Shown here piece by piece: positions 9,144-17,203 of a stretch of 64,000 nucleotides of DNA. Position numbers and translations under genes: made by a program. The DNA is from JADJXV01 sp046328995 (GTDB lineage Bacteria > Bacteroidota > Ignavibacteria > Kapaibacteriales > UBA961), in contig JAXLVN010000001.1 in assembly GCA_046328995.1 (NCBI GenBank), forward strand, positions 434,001 through 498,000, read 5' to 3'. Within the stretch, counting starts at the first letter, position 1, and each line of letters starts with the position of its first letter. The notes below the pieces were generated by a model that worked only from the letters and a program-made list of their open reading frames with translations, was not told the origin of the DNA and searched no databases.

Positions 9144-9821
9144 ATGCGATCAATAAACATAACGTTTCAACATGGACACATTTACAATTCAGACACACAA
9201 GAACGAGTAATTGTAGAAGAAAACATAAATTATATTCTAATCTTCGAAACAGAAAGCGACATTAAAATTGGAAAGTTTGACAAACCTACAAGTCTTCGTT
9301 CTGAAACAGAGATTTACGATGAGATTAAGGCTGACTCAAACGTTACGCACATTAAAAAACTAAAACCGGCTGGGACATATCTTTACTTTTTCATTACAGA
9401 AGAAAATGAAAATAATGATGATAAACCTCGCAAACATTCTTGTTTTAGAATAAAACTTCTTGAAGATTTGTTTCTATACACTAGCGTCTCTTGGAAAAGT
9501 AACGACTTAAAAAAAGGTGGCAGACTGGCAGATTGTGCTTGTGTTGTTGAAGAGAGTTCTGAGGACAATCTTCCATTTTTTGAAGCTATTTATGCAAAGT
9601 CAGTAACATCTGCGTATAAAAAAACTCACGTTCACTACTTTGGTAACGCAGGAAGTCCGAGTAAAAACTCTTTTGACTGTTTGTATCTTTCAAAGAATAA
9701 GGACACTATCAATCTCTTAGAAACATTGAGAGGTTTTAACGACAAAGTCAAAGTTGCTCGAAATAAACCGACATCCAACATGGGTTTGTGGCAAGAAGGG
9801 ACTGATGGAACATCACTATAG
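9144..9821 (+). CDS. Unknown 225-aa protein, partner of the nuclease-like gene
   Basis: No family recognised. The protein has no signal peptide or membrane helix and alternates beta-like and charged segments, with a short acidic cluster E-E-N-E-N-N-D-D near residue 93. It is AT-rich in codon use, unlike the host genes to the left. The gene ends about 110 bases before a PD-(D/E)XK-like gene on the same strand. Two-gene units of an unknown protein plus a nuclease fold are common in defence islands, so I infer a possible sensor or partner role; nothing in the sequence proves it. Confidence 0.6.
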   Translation: MRSINITFQHGHIYNSDTQERVIVEENINYILIFETESDIKIGKFDKPTSLRSETEIYDEIKADSNVTHIKKLKPAGTYLYFFITEENENNDDKPRKHSCFRIKLLEDLFLYTSVSWKSNDLKKGGRLADCACVVEESSEDNLPFFEAIYAKSVTSAYKKTHVHYFGNAGSPSKNSFDCLYLSKNKDTINLLETLRGFNDKVKVARNKPTSNMGLWQEGTDGTSL

Positions 9822-9930
9822 GGTACATCGACATGCCACAATAAGCATAATCAGGATATACAGACAGAAATTTCATACAAATAACGACACTATCGCGGAA
9901 CATTCACAACCCCATCTAACCAGCAGATAA

Positions 9931-10986
9931 ATGGCATCACTATTAGGTCAGTTCTATACTAGAATCAAAGGTTCGCAAGAAGACATTGCGTCTGAAGGAC
10001 TTTCATATATCTTACAGCGTTCCAACTCCGCAAGACAAGCACTCAACAAAATTATCAAACTTGAGACCGGACTTCATTTTGAAAATATAAGCTACTCAAC
10101 TCAAAATGTTGGCGAGAAATTAGAACGACCTGACATTTCAGGTTTTTCAAGCTACGGAAAAGAAGTGGTAATTGTAGAAGCAAAGTTCTGGGCTTCATTG
10201 ACAGACAACCAACCAATAGAGTATTTAAACAGACTCTCTGACCATTCAATTTTAATTTTCATTTGTCCAACATTAAGGATTAGATCTATTTTTGATGAAA
10301 TAGTTATGCGAGTTAAAAAAACTGAATTGAACAATTCAATCAACTATCAAAATCATTCTATTTCATTCGAAAACGATAAAAACCTTATAGTTAAAACGTG
10401 GAATGAGGTTTTGGGAATAATAAGATTACACTTAACTCAAGACAACGAGCATGCATTACTTTCAGATTTAGACCAAATTATTGGACTTTGCGAAACCATT
10501 GACAATAATTCATTTCAACCATATCAAAACGAGGATTTTGCACCTAGTATAGCACGAAAAATAAACTCATACTACAACATTGCCGACAAAGTAATTGACG
10601 AACTAAAAAAGCGAGGCATAGCAGACACAACGAATTTGAAAGTAACACCTCAGAAATACGGTTATTCTAGATATTTTAAATTCGGAACATTAGGTGTTTC
10701 TCTAAATGTTAATTTTGATTATTGGGAACGTTATGCAGACACTCCTCTTTGGTTATGCCTTAAAGAAGCGACAGATAAAAATTGGGTTCAGTCCATCCAA
10801 TTCAAATCAAAAACTAAAATCATAGCTAATAAACTTTCAATACAATCTTATGAAAACAACAAACGAGAATTATATATACCTATATTTCCGCTCATCGACA
10901 AAACCGAAGAGATTGTAATTAAAGACATATCAGACCAGATAATTGCTATTGTTAATGGCCTTGCAGAAAGTACAGTAAACTTATAA
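9931..10986 (+). CDS. PD-(D/E)XK nuclease-like protein
   Basis: The N-terminal third carries a nuclease-core signature: R-P-D-I-S-G (Asp68), then a beta strand leading to I-V-E-A-K-F-W-A (Glu83, Lys85), i.e. D-x(14)-E-x-K, preceded by a helix with Glu23. This is the active-site pattern of the PD-(D/E)XK superfamily of restriction and repair nucleases. The rest of the 351 residues is unassigned; the segment from about 210 to 310 looks like a separate beta-rich domain. Cytoplasmic, no membrane segment. With the 225-aa gene upstream it forms a plausible two-gene restriction or abortive-infection unit. The nuclease fold is supported by motif only; the system is inference. Confidence 0.65.
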   Translation: MASLLGQFYTRIKGSQEDIASEGLSYILQRSNSARQALNKIIKLETGLHFENISYSTQNVGEKLERPDISGFSSYGKEVVIVEAKFWASLTDNQPIEYLNRLSDHSILIFICPTLRIRSIFDEIVMRVKKTELNNSINYQNHSISFENDKNLIVKTWNEVLGIIRLHLTQDNEHALLSDLDQIIGLCETIDNNSFQPYQNEDFAPSIARKINSYYNIADKVIDELKKRGIADTTNLKVTPQKYGYSRYFKFGTLGVSLNVNFDYWERYADTPLWLCLKEATDKNWVQSIQFKSKTKIIANKLSIQSYENNKRELYIPIFPLIDKTEEIVIKDISDQIIAIVNGLAESTVNL

Positions 10987-11135
10987 CTTTACATTTGCAA
11001 CAGCTAGGTTTTTATGTACATCCGCAATTTTTCAGTTACAAAAGTTCAGGCATCCATTTCAATATATGTGCTAAAAGTTCTACCATCGCTTATCTGCAAC
11101 CTATTACAGATAATGCTATTTGACAGCTCACTTTA

Positions 11136-11942
11136 ATGAAACATCTTATAAAGTCTATACTATTTCTGTCGCTTATCTGTTTGACTTCTTTATCGGGCAA
11201 GTCACAAATTTTAGCAGACACTTTAATACGATCATTCCAGAAACACTTTGCACCAGTTTTCAAGGACAAGAAAGTAAAACAAGTGTCTTATTCATACTGG
11301 TTTCCGCAGCTTGACTCTATTAGCTTAAACAATCAAGGTAAGGTAATTTCTACATGGACTAGTGATACTTTGAATGTTTCTGATTCCTATGATAAGAACG
11401 GCTATTTCGTTACCAAATCTGAAACGTTTACAAATGGACAGCTATATAAAAAGACAGATTACATATATGATGACTTTGGCAATTTGATCAGACAAGTAGA
11501 AATTGATAGCAGTAGATTTCGTTCTTTTGAATATCTTTTACAAGTATTTAACTATCAAAACGGACAGATTAAAAGTATTGCTAAAACAAAGCACTATTTG
11601 GGGAACATAATTCAGTCGACTGCTACTTTCTATTATTCTCAAGATCGATTAACACAGGTTATAGAATTGTCAGACCATGGTGATTTACTAATGAGTTCTC
11701 TTTTTATTTACCCAATTAGTAAGACTTATGTAAAAGAAGAGCATTTAGAAGAACGAGATAGTTGCGAAGTAAGGAGTACTTATTATTATACATTTGACAA
11801 GCTAGGCAGAATAAACAGAGTTTACGGTATTTATAACAATTTTAAAAACCGAAAGAAGCCAATTAAAAAATTCAGTTACGATTTTGTAAAAGAAGCTTTT
11901 ATTTTTAAAACTGGGCTTAAGAAAATTGAAAGATACAACTGA
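11136..11942 (+). CDS. Secreted tyrosine-rich repeat protein (YD/RHS-like strands)
   Basis: The 268-residue product begins with a signal peptide (residues 1 to about 22, hydrophobic core I-L-F-L-S-L-I-C-L). The mature part is made of short tyrosine/aspartate-rich beta hairpins, for instance D-Y-I-Y-D-D-F-G-N-L and Y-T-F-D-K-L-G-R-I, which resemble YD repeats of RHS-type proteins and MORN-like hairpins common in Bacteroidota cell-surface proteins. It should be in the periplasm or on the outer surface. No toxin domain is visible. It is AT-rich like its two upstream neighbours and could be part of the same acquired block. Confidence 0.6.
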   Translation: MKHLIKSILFLSLICLTSLSGKSQILADTLIRSFQKHFAPVFKDKKVKQVSYSYWFPQLDSISLNNQGKVISTWTSDTLNVSDSYDKNGYFVTKSETFTNGQLYKKTDYIYDDFGNLIRQVEIDSSRFRSFEYLLQVFNYQNGQIKSIAKTKHYLGNIIQSTATFYYSQDRLTQVIELSDHGDLLMSSLFIYPISKTYVKEEHLEERDSCEVRSTYYYTFDKLGRINRVYGIYNNFKNRKKPIKKFSYDFVKEAFIFKTGLKKIERYN

Positions 11943-12311
11943 CATCTTGATGTACATGCCTACAACATTAGAATTGATGCAAGTTGTTCTAGAAGTTGAA
12001 ACTTCTGTTGGGCTACTGGACTTTTGTGCAAAGTTCAATTTCTACGCAACGATTTATTTCTAGTGCAAAAAAACCTCGCCTGAAGCAATACCTACACGAT
12101 TATTCTCAGAGTAGTTTTATATTCCAAAAAAATCCCTAATCCCCACCCCTGCAAAACCCCTGCACAAACCGCGTAACACAATTATAACTAATCCCCTCCC
12201 CCATCAATACTTACTCCTCTCTACCACCGTAACACATTTTAATCGCTTTTTTTAGGGTTTGAAATCGTTGAACTTTGCACCACGAAAGTTTACAAATCAT
12301 TCTCTTGAAAA
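11943..12311. other. Spacer before the virus-like element with a 13-bp inverted repeat
   Basis: About 370 bases without a gene. The main structure is an exact 13-base inverted repeat, GTGCAAAGTTCAA at 12026-12038 and its complement at 12268-12280. The second copy lies 31 bases upstream of the first gene of the element. Between the copies is C-rich, low-complexity DNA. It likely holds the promoter of the long operon. Confidence 0.6.
12026..12280. repeat. Inverted repeat pair, 13 bp, 229 bp apart
   Basis: The two arms (12026-12038 and 12268-12280) are perfect complements, and weaker similarity extends outside them (CTTT before the left arm, and its complement after the right arm). Possible roles are operators bound by one repressor, ends of a small inserted element, or a boundary of the downstream element. 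No transposase is present between the arms. Confidence 0.6.
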
Positions 12312-13016
12312 TTGATTACTCAACTTCAAATACCACGAAACAATGTAACCCTTACACGCTCTCTCCGAGATGGTGCCGGCAATCCATGCACCTCCTCCTA
12401 TCCGATTTCAAAGTATTTTCTGTGGACACTCTTTCAAGGTGACTATGAATATGCTGCAAAAACTGTCCTGAAACGTATCAACTACAATCGTGTCGGCGGT
12501 GATTATGGTATCTATAACAATTGCTACCCGTTCATCACCGGCTTAGATCACAATTGCGCCGAACTTTCTCAAGTTGCTTGTATCATGAATGGATACTACA
12601 ATGAAGTTATGGTGCTCACGATTCCCGAATATGATCCCTCTAACTTGTACCACACCAATAAAACAGCCGCAAGGATTGCCGCTGAAACCGAACAAATCAT
12701 CTCACATATTGCTACCATTTCCGGGCAAGTCTATTTCCGTGTGAAAGAAGTGCTTGAACATCTGTACTGGGCCACTTACTCTGATACCGCCGAACGTATC
12801 AATTACCAGTATATCTCGCCTCTCCAATACAAAGCGAATAAAGATAAGACTCAGAAACCAAAGGACATCGGCTCGGGTGTCGATGCTGCAAGTGATGCTG
12901 TGACCGGAACGTTTGACGGCATTGTAACGACTGTTAAATGGTTGCTGATCCTCACTGGTGTTGGCGTTGCTGCTTATTTCCTCTTTCCAATTATCACAGC
13001 AGCTAAATCTAAATAA
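12312..13016 (+). CDS. Element protein with C-terminal membrane helix
   Basis: First gene of the run. It starts with TTG at 12312; there is no ATG nearby and no strong ribosome site. The 234-residue product is soluble for about 200 residues, with cysteines at positions near 23, 59 and 77-86, and ends with a hydrophobic helix (about 205-228) followed by K-S-K. The sequence I-T-G-L-D-H near residue 75 fits the motif shared by many proteins of the element. The pattern, ectodomain plus C-terminal anchor, suits a virion membrane protein. No family recognised. The next ATG follows two bases after its stop. Confidence 0.65.
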   Translation: MITQLQIPRNNVTLTRSLRDGAGNPCTSSYPISKYFLWTLFQGDYEYAAKTVLKRINYNRVGGDYGIYNNCYPFITGLDHNCAELSQVACIMNGYYNEVMVLTIPEYDPSNLYHTNKTAARIAAETEQIISHIATISGQVYFRVKEVLEHLYWATYSDTAERINYQYISPLQYKANKDKTQKPKDIGSGVDAASDAVTGTFDGIVTTVKWLLILTGVGVAAYFLFPIITAAKSK

Positions 13017-13018
13017 CT

Positions 13019-13342
13019 ATGAAATTAATTGGACTTAACGATCGAATTGGCGCCATTGATATTAGCGATATTGCTTCTCAGGAAATACTGACAGCAATGA
13101 AGAAACTGCCTGACGGTAACATCGTGAACGTGATCAAGCAATTGCCGGAGAATGTCATTCGGCAGGTTTGTACGCAAGGTGTGAATGAACAAATCACAGC
13201 ATATATTCCGATTGCAGTTGCCGGACTTGGTGTTGGCTTGGTGGTAGGATTCAAGTATAAATCCTTCTTCTACGGTGTTCTGGCCGCCTCCGCAGTAAGC
13301 GCGTTTGTCTATCTCTTACGCAAACCTCAAATCGCGTACTAA
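13019..13342 (+). CDS. Small membrane protein with N-terminal GLND motif
   Basis: A 107-residue protein opening with L-I-G-L-N-D (residues 3-8), the recurring motif of this element. Residues 10-55 look helical and soluble; two hydrophobic segments follow (about 60-80 and 84-101) with a short K-Y-K-S turn between them. It should be an inner-membrane or virion-membrane hairpin protein. It lies two bases after the previous stop and two bases before the next start, so it is translated from a shared message. Function unknown. Confidence 0.6.
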   Translation: MKLIGLNDRIGAIDISDIASQEILTAMKKLPDGNIVNVIKQLPENVIRQVCTQGVNEQITAYIPIAVAGLGVGLVVGFKYKSFFYGVLAASAVSAFVYLLRKPQIAY

Positions 13343-13344
13343 TT

Positions 13345-13893
13345 ATGGAATGCAAAGTAGTTAGAACCTTAGAGAATGGTGCAAAGATAGAAGATTGCGG
13401 CGATATGGTTGGTGGAGATGTTGACGTGGATACAACCGTACAACTGATGAAGCAGTACAGCTGGGCAGATTCAAACGCACAGGAAATTGTAAAAATAGCA
13501 GAGCAAATCAAAAGCGATCATCCAAGTGATTTAGAGCAAATGAAAGCGGCGTATCTATATGTAGTACATACGATTACCTATCAGCCGGATGGCTCTGATG
13601 AATTTGTAGCTTCTCCTAGACATGCTCTTACATGGCTCAAGCAAGGTGACTGCGATTGTATGACGACAGCGATCTTCTCTCTCCTTCTCGCACTTGGGTT
13701 TCGCAGTTTGTATGCAAAAGTTATTGCTTGGAAGCCGGACTCGACGGGACAGAATGAATTTACGCATGTGTATGCAATGGCTCTGATTCCGAGTATGGAC
13801 GTTGTGATTCCTTTAGATCCTGTGATGGAAATGTTGGGATTTGGAAATGAAAAGCAACCGGTCATTCGAACGAAAATCTACAAAATAGCATGA
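13345..13893 (+). CDS. Transglutaminase-like cysteine enzyme
   Basis: The core of this 182-residue protein matches the transglutaminase-like superfamily (papain-fold): G-D-C-D-C-M-T with the likely nucleophile Cys103, F-T-H-V-Y-A with His141, and P-L-D-P with Asp158, in the usual order and spacing. A helix rich in A-A-Y-L-Y-V precedes the cysteine as in bacterial members. Such domains act as proteases, peptidases or protein cross-linkers. Within a cluster of structural proteins it may cross-link or process virion proteins. Cytoplasmic, no signal peptide. Its stop overlaps the next ATG (ATGA). Confidence 0.75.
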   Translation: MECKVVRTLENGAKIEDCGDMVGGDVDVDTTVQLMKQYSWADSNAQEIVKIAEQIKSDHPSDLEQMKAAYLYVVHTITYQPDGSDEFVASPRHALTWLKQGDCDCMTTAIFSLLLALGFRSLYAKVIAWKPDSTGQNEFTHVYAMALIPSMDVVIPLDPVMEMLGFGNEKQPVIRTKIYKIA

Positions 13894-15314
13894 ACGACAC
13901 TACTCCCAAATTATACGCCTCATCGAAAGCCCTCCATTGGTCGGCAATTCGAGACTTGCGAGTAGCATCGGACATTGCAGGCGCAGGCGCTTCGGGAGAG
14001 TTTTCGCCGGATGGGATCACTGCCGAACAAATCTATGGCGCATCAATCGGAGTTCCCGGCGCCGGCGCTCACAGCGGTTATGGAATGTTCACCGATTTGA
14101 ATGGAAACACGATATGTATTGCAACCGAAAGCCGCCCTGCTTGGGGTATGATCAAAGGCAAAGATTTACTCGGCAGGGATCCATACATCTTCCGAATTCC
14201 TAGGAATATGGGTTCGGGTGGAGCGTTTGAAAGTAATGCGTTCATGATTGGTGGAGTTGGGAAGAGTTTTGGCGAACATGCCGGTTGGTCCGAAGCCGAG
14301 AGCTCGCAGGTTACCGGTTTGCCGGGTATAACGCTCAACCTCTACAACGACTTCCCTCACCTTCTTGAGCAAATTGAAAATACGGGTAGAAAATTCGATC
14401 GTCCGATAGTCATCCTCAGTTCCGGTGAACCAATTACTATTGGTAGTGTTTTAGAAAAGGCGCTCACGTTCATTTTAGCGGTAGCAAAGCCATTTGCCGG
14501 TATGATTGGCATACCTCCTGAACTATTCGACGTACTTGCTCAATCCCTACAAGTGATTGCTACACAAGGCAAGTTCAGCATTGACATTCTTGCCGGTGCA
14601 GCTCAGCTTATAATTCCAGCCGAATATCGTTCCTTAATTCAACCGGCAAAATCAATTTACGGCAATATCGAAAGCGGCAACTATCTGAGTGCGATGCAAG
14701 AGCTTGGCGTTCATGTGAACTTCCAAGGCGCAACTAAAAGTCTGCTTGGAGGAGATATTTCGAGTTTGTTTGAAAAATCGAGTCTTCCTTATACTGATTT
14801 GGTAGGCAAAGTTCAGACGATGTTTCAGTTTGATACCATTCGATCGTTGTCGGCAGCGACGCGCTCTGGCTCAGTTTTGAATAATCTGATTGATGCAGGC
14901 ACGATGACCAAAGTCCCAGTACTCCAGAATTTACTTGCAACGACAACAGCCGACACGCTCACCTCGGCGATTCCTGGAGTGCTTGACATTATGCAGGCCG
15001 CTGTGAATCAGACGAATGACATTTCTCATCCTGATCTCTATAAGGGTGCAATTCAACTTGGGCTGGGACAAATTGTTGGAGCAGATACATTCGACGAACT
15101 CACTCTTCGCGGCTTGAAAGAAAAAGCAAATCAGATTCTTGAAAATGGTGGTAAACGATATGCCATTCCCATCACGATTCCACAAACAAAACGGCATGAA
15201 TGGGCGCAAAGCGTGGCAGATGAAGTCGGGATTGAAGTTCTTGCCGATATAGCAGGCGGCGGAGTGCAACAACAGTCAGCAATTCCACAAACTTTATCGA
15301 GAGCTTGGGGATAA
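13890..15314 (+). CDS. Large structural-type protein of the element, unknown
   Basis: A 474-residue protein with no recognised family. The first 180 residues are glycine-rich and beta-like (A-G-A-G-A-S-G-E, G-V-G-K-S-F-G-E-H) and contain V-T-G-L-P-G near residue 150, a variant of the shared motif. The remainder is mostly helical with a hydrophobic stretch at about 185-215 (A-L-T-F-I-L-A-V-A-K-P-F-A-G-M-I-G) that may associate with a membrane. G-V-G-K-S resembles a P-loop but lacks the other ATPase motifs. Translation is coupled to the transglutaminase-like gene by an ATGA overlap. Size and place suggest a virion component; this is inference. Confidence 0.65.
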   Translation: MNDTTPKLYASSKALHWSAIRDLRVASDIAGAGASGEFSPDGITAEQIYGASIGVPGAGAHSGYGMFTDLNGNTICIATESRPAWGMIKGKDLLGRDPYIFRIPRNMGSGGAFESNAFMIGGVGKSFGEHAGWSEAESSQVTGLPGITLNLYNDFPHLLEQIENTGRKFDRPIVILSSGEPITIGSVLEKALTFILAVAKPFAGMIGIPPELFDVLAQSLQVIATQGKFSIDILAGAAQLIIPAEYRSLIQPAKSIYGNIESGNYLSAMQELGVHVNFQGATKSLLGGDISSLFEKSSLPYTDLVGKVQTMFQFDTIRSLSAATRSGSVLNNLIDAGTMTKVPVLQNLLATTTADTLTSAIPGVLDIMQAAVNQTNDISHPDLYKGAIQLGLGQIVGADTFDELTLRGLKEKANQILENGGKRYAIPITIPQTKRHEWAQSVADEVGIEVLADIAGGGVQQQSAIPQTLSRAWG

Positions 15315-15315
15315 C

Positions 15316-15885
15316 ATGACCATTCATAAAATCAAAACAAGAGAATCAAAAATCAACGGGTTACATGGGTATTGTTTATACAAAGATGGGCAACTAGTAC
15401 CACCACAGGAAGCACCGCTAACAGCGCAACCTCCTCCGCAATCTGTTCAAGAGCCGCAACAATTGAATTCGGCGAATTCAATAGATTCCAATGGTCAGTG
15501 TTGCCCACAACCCAATCCGATTTCGATAAATATCACAAATAGCCAGGACACGAACAGTAGGAATACGAACACGTCCCGGCAAATAACCAGAGAACCTCAT
15601 CGCGTCGTACGACCTCAGCAAGTCATTGCATCTCGTCAAGTTACTGCCATTCAGCGAGTGCCTGTTTATCGTACACTAGTCCAACGCGTTCCCTATCCTG
15701 TCGTGCAGAAAGTACCGATAGAAGTCATTAAGCAAGTAGAAGTCATTAAACGGGTTGAAGTACCGGTGGAAGTTATCAAACAGGTTGAGATTCCGGTTCT
15801 GCGGAATACGTATTCCGAACGGATTGTACAAATACCGGTCACCGGATGTGAAGGGAAAGAGTTCATCTACCCTTCGTGGACATAA
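15316..15885 (+). CDS. Valine/proline repeat protein (alveolin-like V-P-V repeats)
   Basis: The 189-residue product has I-N-G-L-H-G at 13-18, then a Q/N/S/P-rich linker (about 30-95), then a strongly repetitive region (about 110-170) built on units such as V-P-I-E-V-I-K-Q and V-E-V-P-V-E-V. Repeats of this kind form extended charged beta structures and recall alveolins and other cytoskeletal or fibre proteins. There is no signal peptide or membrane helix. A fibrous, connector or spike-shaft role is plausible. The resemblance is in repeat style only; homology to alveolins is not claimed. Confidence 0.6.
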   Translation: MTIHKIKTRESKINGLHGYCLYKDGQLVPPQEAPLTAQPPPQSVQEPQQLNSANSIDSNGQCCPQPNPISINITNSQDTNSRNTNTSRQITREPHRVVRPQQVIASRQVTAIQRVPVYRTLVQRVPYPVVQKVPIEVIKQVEVIKRVEVPVEVIKQVEIPVLRNTYSERIVQIPVTGCEGKEFIYPSWT

Positions 15886-15934
15886 TTTCATTGCAAATAC
15901 AAAATTTATTAAGCAATTACAGAAAGTCAAGTTT

Positions 15935-16369
15935 ATGATCATTTCATCAGTACTGCAACCTCAACAACAAGAACTTACCGCCGCTTGCGCAGGTGGATAT
16001 TGCTTCGGCGATGGTTCAAAGCTCAGCCAAATACGTAGTGGATTACGAGGACTCAGCGGCGATATGTTTGCAAGCGCAGGCGCAATTGGTGGTGGTGGCG
16101 CACCGGGTGGTACTTCAAACGGTGGTACTTCAAGCGGTTGCGCGCCATGCCCTACAGGATGCCGAACAGAAACGCGCAAAACGGTCTATCATGCTCGCCC
16201 ACAACGAACTTCGGCAACAGATGTTGAAGTAAAAGTGAGCCGCAAAATTGTGAAATGCGAAGATGTAAGTGGTGTGCCTAAAATTGCTTGTGATCAATCA
16301 GCTGTAAACGGATTGAGTGGATTGAATGGATGTAGCTCGTGTTCCGGTACTCATTCGGATAGAATGTAA
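15935..16369 (+). CDS. Cys-rich domain protein 1 with GLSG motifs
   Basis: I use ATG 15935; the frame upstream overlaps the previous gene and is low quality. The 144-residue product has L-R-G-L-S-G (37-42), a G/T/S-rich linker, and then a cysteine domain: C-P-T-G-C, a basic stretch with K-T-V-Y-H-A-R, T-D-V-E-V, V-K-C and I-A-C. It ends with N-G-L-S-G-L-N-G-C-S-S-C, two more copies of the motif. The same cysteine domain is in the next three genes. Paired C-x2-C and C-x(n)-C spacing suggests metal binding or disulphides. Function unknown. Confidence 0.6.
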   Translation: MIISSVLQPQQQELTAACAGGYCFGDGSKLSQIRSGLRGLSGDMFASAGAIGGGGAPGGTSNGGTSSGCAPCPTGCRTETRKTVYHARPQRTSATDVEVKVSRKIVKCEDVSGVPKIACDQSAVNGLSGLNGCSSCSGTHSDRM

Positions 16370-16377
16370 TTGTACCA

Positions 16378-16926
16378 ATGATTACGCAGATACAACCACA
16401 TACTATTTCACTACCTGCAATAGAGCGAATGATTCGCAACCCCTTATCAGGTTTGGGATATGTTCCATTCCCGGTGGCGGAAAAATGCGAACGTGGATAT
16501 TTTCAAATAGAACATTCTGGAATCGTAATTAGCGAATCAGGAGAGCAAATTGACGGTGCTATTCGGATATATCGCACGCAAATAAAAAGTTTTGAAGTAG
16601 TTAGTCGAGTCAGCAATGCGGAAGGTTCATTGGTTTTTCAAATGACGGATGGGAGATTTTTCAGGTTAATCGATGTATTCAATTCAGAACAGTATGTAAT
16701 TGGTTATGAGGTAGTGTCTTGCCGTGATACTATTCAGAAAATCTCATGCCTCCCCTGCCCTACGAATTGCAAAAAAGTACCACGAAAGACAGTGTATTTC
16801 GCGCGGCAACAGAGAATTGCTGATTCTGATATTGCCGTACAATTCAGCCGCAGGCGGATAACATGCAACGGCGAACGAACACCTCGGGTAGATTGTGATA
16901 GCAGTAAAAAATTTGGACTCAATTAA
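16378..16926 (+). CDS. Cys-rich domain protein 2
   Basis: A 182-residue protein. The N-terminal half is a small beta-rich domain (about 28-115) following P-L-S-G-L-G at 22-27. The C-terminal half has the shared cysteine domain: C-P-T-N-C, R-K-T-V-Y-F-A-R, S-D-I-A-V, I-T-C and V-D-C. Compared with the previous gene the domain is clearly paralogous (K-T-V-Y-x-A-R is identical). The last residues are F-G-L-N. No membrane segment. Eight bases separate it from the previous stop. Confidence 0.6.
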   Translation: MITQIQPHTISLPAIERMIRNPLSGLGYVPFPVAEKCERGYFQIEHSGIVISESGEQIDGAIRIYRTQIKSFEVVSRVSNAEGSLVFQMTDGRFFRLIDVFNSEQYVIGYEVVSCRDTIQKISCLPCPTNCKKVPRKTVYFARQQRIADSDIAVQFSRRRITCNGERTPRVDCDSSKKFGLN

Positions 16927-16938
16927 CAGTGAAATAGA

Positions 16939-17166
16939 ATGGCACTCCCCGGATACTTTTTTGGTAAGCGGCAAGCAGCGCTGTTGGCGACCGACAATCC
17001 GAATTGCTCGCCTTGTCCACCGGTACAAAATTGTGTTCGAACATTGGAACAACAACCTCATTTCCTGCGCCGAGAGCGATTAAAGGACACAGATATATCG
17101 GTCAGAATGCTCCGCAAAATTCTCGTCTGCACTCCACATCTACCGGTGGTGGATTGTCAAAAATGA
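16939..17166 (+). CDS. Cys-rich domain protein 3 (domain only)
   Basis: At 75 residues this is little more than the shared cysteine domain: C-S-P-C-P-P, F-L-R-R-E-R, T-D-I-S-V, L-V-C and V-D-C. Alignment with its neighbours is the only evidence that the frame is real, since the start has no clear ribosome site. It is the most diverged copy, having lost the T-V-Y segment. Probable product of a tandem duplication. Confidence 0.55.
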   Translation: MALPGYFFGKRQAALLATDNPNCSPCPPVQNCVRTLEQQPHFLRRERLKDTDISVRMLRKILVCTPHLPVVDCQK

Positions 17167-17203
17167 AGTAAAAAATATAATCAAATTTTATGAAGGTGAA
17201 GAC

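Noticed and set aside
13890..15314. G-V-G-K-S in the 474-aa protein as a P-loop packaging ATPase
   Set aside because: The motif is too short, lacks the preceding strand and there is no Walker B or other ATPase motif.
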